NCBI GenBank assembly: GCA_051648405.1 | Contig: JBOFFC010000161.1 | Span: 1 to 13,904 of the forward strand | Direction: 5' to 3' | DNA length: 13,904 nt | DNA from: JBOFFC01 sp051648405 | GTDB taxonomy: Bacteria; Planctomycetota; Planctomycetia; Pirellulales; Lacipirellulaceae | Shown here: positions 1 to 4,106 of the stretch, piece after piece | How positions within the stretch are numbered: the stretch's first letter is position 1 | Layout: every line of letters starts with the position of its first letter | Notes under the pieces: generated by a model | Database searches by the model: none | Told to the model about the DNA's origin: nothing | Seen by the model: the letters and a program-made list of their open reading frames with translations, nothing else | Made by a program: the position numbers and the translations under genes

Positions 1-74
1 GCCAGCCGTCGGAGTGATTGGGATGGGTACCCAGTAGAGCGCCGGCAATTGGGGTAACGACTCCGACGGCTGGC
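1..74. repeat. Perfect 15-bp inverted repeat downstream of hisB
   Basis: GCCAGCCGTCGGAGT at 1-15 is the exact reverse complement of 60-74. The 44 bases between contain a 10-bp palindrome, TGGGTACCCA (24-33). Transcribed either way it would make a long GC-rich stem. No T-tract follows, so it is not a standard intrinsic terminator. It lies beyond the hisB stop and may be a REP-like intergenic repeat. The window edge cuts the left arm, so the full extent is unknown. Confidence 0.6.
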
Positions 75-130
75 GCCGCCGGCTCGCCTACGAGCGCGCT
101 GCTGTCCGCGCTCTGTCGTCGTCCAACCCC

Positions 131-724
131 TCAGCCGTCGAGCGAGCCCTTGGTGCTCGGCACGCCCGGGCATCGCGGATCGGGCTCCACCGCCTGGCGC
201 AGCGCCCGGGCGGTCGCCTTGAAGACCCCCTCGGCGATGTGGTGGCCGTTCCGGCCGTGGTGCAAGACGACGTGCAGGTTGCAGAGCGCGTTGGCCGCGA
301 ACGACTGCCAGAAGTGCTCGACGAGCTCGCCGTCGAAGTCGCCGATTTTCTGGACGCCGATCGGCGCCCGGTACTCGACCCAGCACCGGCCGCTGAGGTC
401 GAGCGCCGCCGTGACGAGCGCCTCGTCCATCGGCAGGGTCATCGACCCGTAGCGACGGATCCCGGACTTGTCCCCCAGCGCCTGCCGGACCCCCTGCCCG
501 AGCGAGATCCCCACGTCCTCGACCGTGTGGTGCTGGTCGACGTGCAGGTCCCCCGTCGCCTCGACCCGTAGATCGACGACGGCGTGCTTGGCGAACAGCT
601 CGAGCATGTGGTCGAGGAACCCCACGCCGGTCGCTGTGTGGCTCTGCCCCGAGCCGTCGAGGTCGATCGACAGCTTGACCGAGGTCTCGCGGGTGGTGCG
701 CTCGATGGTCGCTTGGCGCGGCAT
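131..724 (-). CDS. hisB: Imidazoleglycerol-phosphate dehydratase (HisB)
   Basis: This enzyme dehydrates imidazole glycerol phosphate to imidazole acetol phosphate, the sixth step of histidine biosynthesis, in the cytoplasm. The 197-residue product is a normal length for the monofunctional enzyme. The family's duplicated metal-binding pattern is complete: FLDHM near residues 36-40, HVDQHHTVED at 61-70, and HHGRNGHHIAEGVFKATARAL at about 155-175, with VPSTKGSL close to the C-terminus. There is no fused phosphatase domain, unlike the E. coli bifunctional form. ATG at 722-724 gives the canonical N-terminus, although no clear Shine-Dalgarno precedes it. No other his gene is visible in the window, so its operon context may lie to the left. 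A strong hairpin lies about 60-80 bases upstream of the start. Confidence 0.97.
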   Translation of the reverse strand: MPRQATIERTTRETSVKLSIDLDGSGQSHTATGVGFLDHMLELFAKHAVVDLRVEATGDLHVDQHHTVEDVGISLGQGVRQALGDKSGIRRYGSMTLPMDEALVTAALDLSGRCWVEYRAPIGVQKIGDFDGELVEHFWQSFAANALCNLHVVLHHGRNGHHIAEGVFKATARALRQAVEPDPRCPGVPSTKGSLDG

Positions 725-784
725 GGTGGCGTTGCTGGATTCCGGGCGGGTGAGCCTTCGCTGGGAAAGGTTAGCAGGAACGTT

Positions 785-806
785 CGGCCGCGGAACGCCG
801 CGGCCG
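785..806. other. Strong GC hairpin upstream of hisB
   Basis: CGGCCGCGG (785-793) pairs perfectly with CCGCGGCCG (798-806) around the tetraloop AACG, and an 8-bp palindrome GAACGTTC (778-785) abuts it. It would fall in the hisB leader if transcription starts further upstream. It could also be a protein-binding site or chance in GC-rich DNA. No U-tract is present on either strand. Confidence 0.45.
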
Positions 807-941
807 CCAGCGAGCGGAAAAGCGTCCGACGGCGGGGGTCGGTCTTGCGGTCCCTACCGTCTAGAGCGCCCAATCAGGCCTGGGGTTCACTCCCCCGAGC
901 CCGGTTCTCGCCCCTTGGAGCGCTCGTTCGCAGCCCCTGCC

Positions 942-1178
942 ATGCCACGCATGAAGCCCCACCCCCCCGGTTCTGGGCCGTTCGCGGGGACCGTGTCGCT
1001 CGCGGAAGTCGCCCGCCGCTGGGGGGCGTCGCGCCGCGACGTGCGCCGGCTCGCGGCCACAGGCCGGCTGCCGTTCGTCGAGGTTGCCGGACACATCCGC
1101 GTCGCCGCGACCGGGATCGACCCCCCCACGGACTGGGACGCGGACCCGCCCAACGCGACCGAGAAACGGCGTCGTTAG
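942..1178 (+). CDS. Small excisionase-like helix-turn-helix DNA-binding protein
   Basis: The 78-residue product carries a MerR/excisionase-type helix-turn-helix. SLAEVARRW (19-27) is the first helix, SRRDVRRLAATG (30-41) holds the recognition helix, and RLPFVEVAGHIRV (42-54) is the wing, matching the family pattern of sLaEvA..lGvSrr.vrrli.tGrLP.vrv.Gh.Rv. The tail is acidic then basic. The ATG at 942 is chosen because the domain starts soon after; a second ATG at 951 is equally possible. No Shine-Dalgarno is seen at either. It is transcribed divergently from hisB and convergently with the gene at 1241-1471. No integrase or phage gene is near, so a role as a local regulator is more likely than recombination directionality. 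The domain resemblance is clear, but expression and function are unknown. Confidence 0.6.
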   Translation: MPRMKPHPPGSGPFAGTVSLAEVARRWGASRRDVRRLAATGRLPFVEVAGHIRVAATGIDPPTDWDADPPNATEKRRR

Positions 1179-1179
1179 C

Positions 1180-1198
1180 CGCGGAGCTCGTCTCCGCG
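1180..1198 (+). terminator. Short hairpin right after the helix-turn-helix gene
   Basis: CGCGGAG (1180-1186) pairs with CTCCGCG (1192-1198) over a five-base loop, starting two bases after the stop codon. It sits between two convergent genes, a typical place for transcript ends, but no T-run follows, so intrinsic termination is doubtful. Confidence 0.25.
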
Positions 1199-1240
1199 CT
1201 CCGTGCTCCGCCAGACGACACCGCCTTAGAACGCCTGAAA

Positions 1241-1471
1241 TCAGTCGGCCCAGTCGAGGCCCGTCTCGTGCTTCAGGCGTTGCTCGAACTCGCCGAGCAG
1301 CCCGCCGACGACGTCCCACCCATCGGGTCGTCGGACCTCGATGTCCCCCTCGGGGTTCACGCGGACGATCGTCCCCTCGTGGACGCCGGCCGACGCGAGG
1401 TCCTCGTGGTGCAGTTCGTCTTCGACCAGCAGCCGGTCGAGCGTAGCGCCGGTCATCTCGATGAAGGGCAT
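1241..1471 (-). CDS. Small acidic conserved-looking hypothetical protein
   Basis: I do not recognise a named family. The 76-residue product begins MPFIEMTGATLDRLL, has an acidic middle, then a glycine-punctuated stretch (VNPEGDIEVRRPDGWDVVGGLLGEFEQRL) and ends KHETGLDWAD. It has no signal peptide, membrane segment or cysteines, and looks like a compact soluble fold. The ordered hydrophobic/acidic alternation and normal codon usage argue for a real gene. I have the impression that similar proteins occur in other planctomycetes, but I could not check this. The frame is open up to an ATG at 1526-1528, which would add 19 residues; the start at 1469-1471 is preferred because the fold-like sequence begins there. 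Neither start has a good ribosome-binding site. Its stop faces the helix-turn-helix gene, and rsmA lies upstream on the same strand with a gap of about 195 bases. Confidence 0.65.
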   Translation of the reverse strand: MPFIEMTGATLDRLLVEDELHHEDLASAGVHEGTIVRVNPEGDIEVRRPDGWDVVGGLLGEFEQRLKHETGLDWAD

Positions 1472-1666
1472 TGTTTCGTGTGCTCGGCTCGGATGCGATA
1501 GAAGACGGGCGAGTCCGCGGTCGTCCACCGAACGACTTCCGCTGCGGCGGCGGACGCCTGGCTAGGCGATGCTAGTACAACCTCTACGCGTAACGCACGA
1601 AGGCGTTCTCGCCAAGTGTCCCCCGAGCGTGCTCGCCGGTGTCCCGCGAGCGGCGAACGAGAAAAA

Positions 1667-2578
1667 TCACAGCTCCCAGTCGGGGGCGATCGCCCTGACG
1701 CGCTCGGTGAAGGCCATTAGCGTAGGGATGTCGAGCTGCTCGGTCCGGGCGTCGGTGGCGAAGCCCATACCGTCCATCAGCGCATCGACTTGCTCTTTGG
1801 TCGCGTGCCGCTTGAGCGCCGAGACGACGTTCGCCCGCAGGAACTTGCGGCGGTGCAGGAAAAGCGACTTAACGAACTGGTGGAAGAAACGCAGGTCGGG
1901 GATCGCGGCCCGCCGAACGGGATCGACGACGATCCGGACGATCGCCGACGTGACCTTGGGCTGCGGCCAGAAGACCGTTGGCGGCATTTCGCGCACCAGC
2001 TCGGTCGTCGCCTGCGCTTGCATCCAAACGCTGAGCGCCCCGTAGTCCTTGCTCCACGGGCTGGCGACGATCCGGTCGGCGAGCTCCTTCTGGATCGTCG
2101 CCACCATCGTGTGCGGCGTGTGCTCGCACAGCAACAAGTTCGACAGGATCGGCGTCGCCACGTTGTATGGGAGGTTCGCGACCAGCTTCAGCCGCCCGTC
2201 GGGGGTCGAGCGCAGCGCCTCGCCGACCGCGTCCATGACCTCCGGCGTGAAGCGGTTCTTGTTCTTCAGCGCGTCGCACTGGAGTTGCGTCACGTTGTCG
2301 AACTGCATGAGCTGCTCGCTGGCGAGCTCGAACAGGTTCGCGTCGATCTCGACCGTCACCACCTTGCTGACGTTCGGGGCGATCAGGGCCGTCAGCGAGC
2401 CGGTCCCCGTGCCGATCTCGAGGATCACGTCGCGCGGCCCGAGGTCCGCCGAATCGACGATCAGCCGCACCAAGTTCAGGTCGATCAGGAAGTTCTGACC
2501 GTGCCGCGACGCGGGCTCGACGCCGATCTCGCGGAGTCGGCTCATCAAGAACGATTTGGTCTGACGCGGTACGGTCAT
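1667..2578 (-). CDS. rsmA: 16S rRNA dimethyladenosine transferase (RsmA/KsgA)
   Basis: This enzyme dimethylates two adjacent adenines in the 3'-terminal helix 45 of 16S rRNA during small-subunit assembly, using S-adenosylmethionine. The 303-residue product shows HGQNFLID (26-33), SAM motif I LEIGTGTGSLT (53-63), VEIDANL (76-82), the catalytic NLPYNV (135-140), FWPQPKVTSAIV (203-214) and FLHRRKFLRAN (240-250). The frame stays open upstream to 2707, but those extra residues translate the intergenic repeat and look nothing like the family. The ATG at 2576-2578, giving MTVPRQTKSFLMSRLREIG, is therefore chosen. No Shine-Dalgarno is visible; a repeat element ends three bases before the ATG. It lies downstream of glnB on the same strand with a 130-base gap, so co-transcription is possible. 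Confidence 0.96.
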   Translation of the reverse strand: MTVPRQTKSFLMSRLREIGVEPASRHGQNFLIDLNLVRLIVDSADLGPRDVILEIGTGTGSLTALIAPNVSKVVTVEIDANLFELASEQLMQFDNVTQLQCDALKNKNRFTPEVMDAVGEALRSTPDGRLKLVANLPYNVATPILSNLLLCEHTPHTMVATIQKELADRIVASPWSKDYGALSVWMQAQATTELVREMPPTVFWPQPKVTSAIVRIVVDPVRRAAIPDLRFFHQFVKSLFLHRRKFLRANVVSALKRHATKEQVDALMDGMGFATDARTEQLDIPTLMAFTERVRAIAPDWEL

Positions 2579-2580
2579 GC

Positions 2581-2704
2581 GGGGCTGTCGGCGATCGGCT
2601 GACGGACGGACGCTCGGACGAGCGGTGTTGTTATCGACATTGGCTGATAGCCGACAGCCACCAGCCGCCGGCCGAATAGCCGATAGCCACCGGCCGACAG
2701 CCCC
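2581..2704. repeat. Intergenic repeat element with 12-bp terminal inverted repeats
   Basis: GGGGCTGTCGGC (2581-2592) and its perfect reverse complement (2693-2704) bound almost the whole rsmA-glnB gap. Inside, a 21-base unit at 2647-2667 recurs at 2676-2696 with two substitutions, and both copies are built from the phrase AGCCGAYAGCCACC. No flanking target duplication is visible. It could be a REP/MITE-like repeat or a leader structure for rsmA. The element stops three bases short of the rsmA start codon. Confidence 0.65.
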
Positions 2705-2708
2705 CACC

Positions 2709-3056
2709 CTAAATCGCCTCGCCGCCGCGCTCGCCCGTGCGGATCCGGATGCAGTCTTCCAGGGGCAGGACGAAGATCTTACCGTCCCCCACCTCGCCGG
2801 TGTCTCCCGTGCGACCCCCTTTGATGATCGCGTTGATCGTCGGCTCGACGAACTCGTCGTTCACGGCGATCTGGAGTTGGACCTTGCGCAGCAGGTTCAC
2901 CGAGAACTCGTGACCGCGGTAGAGCTCGGTCTGCCCCTTCTGCCGGCCGAAGCCCTGCACGTCGAGGATCGTAAGCCGCACGACCTCGACCTCGGAGAGC
3001 GCCGCCTTGACGTCTTCCAGCTTGCTCGGCTGGATGATCGCAATGATGAACTTCAT
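2709..3056 (-). CDS. glnB: P-II nitrogen regulatory protein (GlnB) with Phe at position 51
   Basis: P-II is a cytoplasmic trimer that reports 2-oxoglutarate and ATP/ADP state to nitrogen-assimilation targets such as glutamine synthetase regulation and ammonium channels. The 115-residue product aligns without gaps to E. coli GlnB through the T-loop: GFGRQKGQTELYRGHEF (35-51) and K58. The C-terminal signature RIRTGERGGEAI is intact. Two departures stand out. The tyrosine that GlnD uridylylates (Tyr51) is Phe here (codon at 2904-2906), though Tyr46 is kept. The B-loop reads RTGDTGEVGDGK where E. coli has QTGKIGDGK, three residues longer, which accounts for 115 rather than 112 residues. No amtB, glnA or glnD is visible nearby. 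The start is supported by the canonical MKFIIAII beginning. No purine-rich Shine-Dalgarno is seen; the leader is pyrimidine-rich. Confidence 0.96.
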   Translation of the reverse strand: MKFIIAIIQPSKLEDVKAALSEVEVVRLTILDVQGFGRQKGQTELYRGHEFSVNLLRKVQLQIAVNDEFVEPTINAIIKGGRTGDTGEVGDGKIFVLPLEDCIRIRTGERGGEAI

Positions 3057-3085
3057 GGAGGGGCAGGCGGTAGGCAGCGGTCAGC
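3057..3085 (-). repeat. Short-phrase leader repeat against the glnB start codon
   Basis: Read towards glnB on the minus strand, the bases before the ATG are ACCGCTGCCT then ACCGCCTGCC then CCTCC: two near-copies of a ten-base phrase followed by pyrimidines. No Shine-Dalgarno is present. The plus strand of this stretch also contains CAGGCGGTA, which resembles the loop of the nearby hairpin array, but no flanking stem forms here. Confidence 0.4.
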
Positions 3086-3296
3086 AAAGTACGAGAAGGA
3101 GCTTGGATCGTAGCTCGTACCGGGGCGGGGCGAAACCGCCGCTCAGCGTGGGAACGCCGCCCCGGCCGGGGCAGCGGGGAACACGGCGCTGCGGGCGGGG
3201 CGGCCGAGTCGCACCGATTGGCGAAGCGTGCAGGTAAGCACCAACAGAGCGGGAAAGCGCGTGGCGCGATCCGGGGGAGACCCATAAGGCCGAAAA

Positions 3297-3348
3297 TGCC
3301 CCGGGCTTGGAGGGGCCAGGCGGTAACCCCTCCAAGCCCGTTGGGGCA
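3297..3348. repeat. Array hairpin A (loop CCAGGCGGTAA)
   Basis: CGGGCTTGGAGGGG (3302-3315) pairs perfectly over 14 bp with 3327-3340. The outer arms TGCCC (3297-3301) and GGGCA (3344-3348) extend the stem after a three-base bulge. The 11-base loop (3316-3326) is CCAGGCGGTAA. No U-tract follows on either strand. Confidence 0.8.
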
Positions 3349-3389
3349 CTCGGTTGGACAAAGAGGCGACCCGCTCTCGGGGATCGCGA

Positions 3390-3405
3390 GACCGGCTGAC
3401 CGGTC
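3390..3405. other. Small hairpin between array hairpins A and B
   Basis: GACCGG (3390-3395) pairs with CCGGTC (3400-3405) around CTGA. An alternative pairing, TCTCG (3375-3379) with CGAGA (3387-3391), competes with it. Confidence 0.4.
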
Positions 3406-3415
3406 GAGTGCTGCA

Positions 3416-3456
3416 CGCCACCCGGCGAGGCCAGGCGGAAACCTCGCCGGGTGGCG
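3416..3456. repeat. Array hairpin B (loop CCAGGCGGAAA)
   Basis: Bases 3416-3430 pair perfectly with 3442-3456 over 15 bp (inner arm CCCGGCGAGG). The 11-base loop at 3431-3441 is CCAGGCGGAAA. The stem sequence is unrelated to hairpin A, but the length and the loop match. Confidence 0.8.
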
Positions 3457-3473
3457 CGAGCTGTTGGTTGATT

Positions 3474-3501
3474 GAGGACGCTCCTACCCAGAGCGATCCT
3501 C
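3474..3501. other. Small hairpin between array hairpins B and C
   Basis: GAGG/CCTC and CGCTC/GAGCG pair across 3474-3483 and 3491-3501, with a one-by-two internal loop and the seven-base loop CTACCCA. Confidence 0.45.
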
Positions 3502-3507
3502 CAAAAA

Positions 3508-3565
3508 GATTGCCCCGCGACCCGGCCGACCCAGGCGAAAAGCCTGCCGGGCCGCGGGGGCAATC
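3508..3565. repeat. Array hairpin C (loop CCAGGCGAAAA)
   Basis: GATTGCCCC (3508-3516) pairs with 3557-3565, GCG with CGC (3517-3519 with 3553-3555), and CCCGGC (3521-3526) with GCCGGG (3546-3551). There is one bulged G and one A-C mismatch. The apex contains CCAGGCGAAAA (3531-3541) and can also form an inner AGGC/GCCT stem closed by GAAAA. This is the most divergent member of the array. Confidence 0.7.
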
Positions 3566-3580
3566 GGTTAGTCGCTTAGT

Positions 3581-3606
3581 GGGTGTTCGTAAGATCAACG
3601 AACCCC
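3581..3606. other. Small hairpin between array hairpins C and D
   Basis: GTTCGT (3585-3590) pairs with ACGAAC (3598-3603) over the loop AAGATCA. GGG (3581-3583) with CCC (3604-3606) extends the stem past a bulged T, touching the base of hairpin D. Confidence 0.5.
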
Positions 3607-3647
3607 TCGGCCCAGGAGAACCAGGCGGATAATTCCCCTGGGCCGAG
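3606..3647. repeat. Array hairpin D (loop CCAGGCGGATAA)
   Basis: CTCGGCCCAGG (3606-3616) pairs perfectly with 3637-3647. GAA (3618-3620) pairs with TTC (3633-3635) above an A-C mismatch, giving 14 stem positions in all. The 12-base loop at 3621-3632 is CCAGGCGGATAA. Confidence 0.78.
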
Positions 3648-3671
3648 ATCGGGTTCTTTGGTTTGTCTCAT

Positions 3672-3782
3672 GTACTTGGGAGGGCGCCGCCGCTGTGCGG
3701 TGCCGCGGTGGGCGGCGGGCGACGTCGCCATCGGTCTCAAGAGCAATCGCCGTGCCAGCGTCGCTGGTGGGCGCCCAAGTAC
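3672..3782. other. Long-range stem following the hairpin array
   Basis: GTACTTGGG (3672-3680) pairs with CCCAAGTAC (3774-3782). After a four-base bulge the stem continues as CGCC (3685-3688) with GGCG (3770-3773). The enclosed 80 or so bases hold two palindromes, GCGACGTCGC (3718-3727) and CCAGCG-T-CGCTGG (3756-3768). It may be the closing stem of a multi-branched RNA or unrelated to the array. Confidence 0.45.
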
Positions 3783-3795
3783 CGTGATCCAGGCG

Positions 3796-3900
3796 TCGAA
3801 GCGGAGAATGCTTCGATGTTTCTTCCACTTTCGCGGTCGGGGAGCCGGGCTGCTCTGCCAACGCCCCCGCCACCAGGGGGCCCGCGGATTGAGCAGCCGG
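3796..3900. other. Additional hairpins upstream of the GHL10 hydrolase gene
   Basis: TCGAAGC (3796-3802) pairs with GCTTCGA (3810-3816) over GGAGAAT. Further on, CCGG-CTGCTC (3845-3855, one bulged G) pairs with GAGCAGCCGG (3891-3900) and encloses a second perfect stem, GCCCCC (3863-3868) with GGGGGC (3876-3881), loop GCCACCA. CCAGGCG, the array loop core, occurs at 3789-3795 just before the first of these but outside any loop. Confidence 0.4.
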
Positions 3901-4106
3901 CGCCCGCATCGAGCGCAGAGAACAGGCGCCCCCCTTGCTGGCAGGTGCGGCTCGCCCCGCTGCGCTCCGCCGAGAGGCCCCTGCGCTCCGGCCGGCGCCC
4001 ACGGGTACTCGCGGCGGGTAGCCTGCACCCCTAGTCTTTCCTCGCCGGTGCGCCTTCTTCCCGTGGCGCGTTCCGGCGGTTCTTCCCGCGACTGCCCGAG
4101 AAACCG

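Larger units (their letters stand above)
3057..4106. other. Long non-coding region rich in hairpins
   Basis: About 1,050 bases separate the divergent glnB and GHL10 hydrolase genes. Open frames exist on both strands, but their translations are arginine-, serine- and proline-rich, show no domain and have no plausible start context. The region holds a 9-bp hairpin (3120-3128 with 3157-3165), the four-hairpin array (3297-3648), a long-range stem (3672-3782), a small hairpin (3796-3816) and a nested hairpin (3845-3900). From about 3935 to 4106 I see only GC-rich sequence with a ten-base direct repeat CTGCGCTCCG (3960-3969 and 3981-3990) and TTCTTCCCG twice (4055-4063, 4080-4088). Promoters for both flanking genes should lie here, but I cannot place them. 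Confidence 0.6.

Noticed and set aside
1631..1651. Terminator after rsmA (GCTCGC with GCGAGC)
   Set aside because: On the rsmA strand the T-run comes before the hairpin rather than after it, so it does not fit intrinsic termination.
2579..2707. N-terminal extension of RsmA up to 2707
   Set aside because: The extra residues translate the intergenic repeat, and the family N-terminus begins at the ATG at 2578.
3239..3357. Integron attC-like site: CCAAC before and GTTGGAC after hairpin A
   Set aside because: GTTGGAC fits the attC core GTTRRRY, but the left part CACCAAC does not fit RYYYAAC, the other three hairpins lack the core, and there is no integrase or cassette gene.
3143..3598. Long open frame on the minus strand across the hairpin array
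   Set aside because: The translation is R/P/S-rich with no domain, and the frame is open only because of the high GC. Array spacing is not a multiple of three, so the repeats are not coding repeats.
3297..3648. CRISPR array
   Set aside because: Only about 8-11 loop bases are constant, the stems all differ, spacing varies between 90 and 115, and there are no cas genes.
3057..4106. tRNA or other known small RNA gene
   Set aside because: No acceptor/anticodon/T-arm arrangement and no T-loop consensus was found by eye on either strand.
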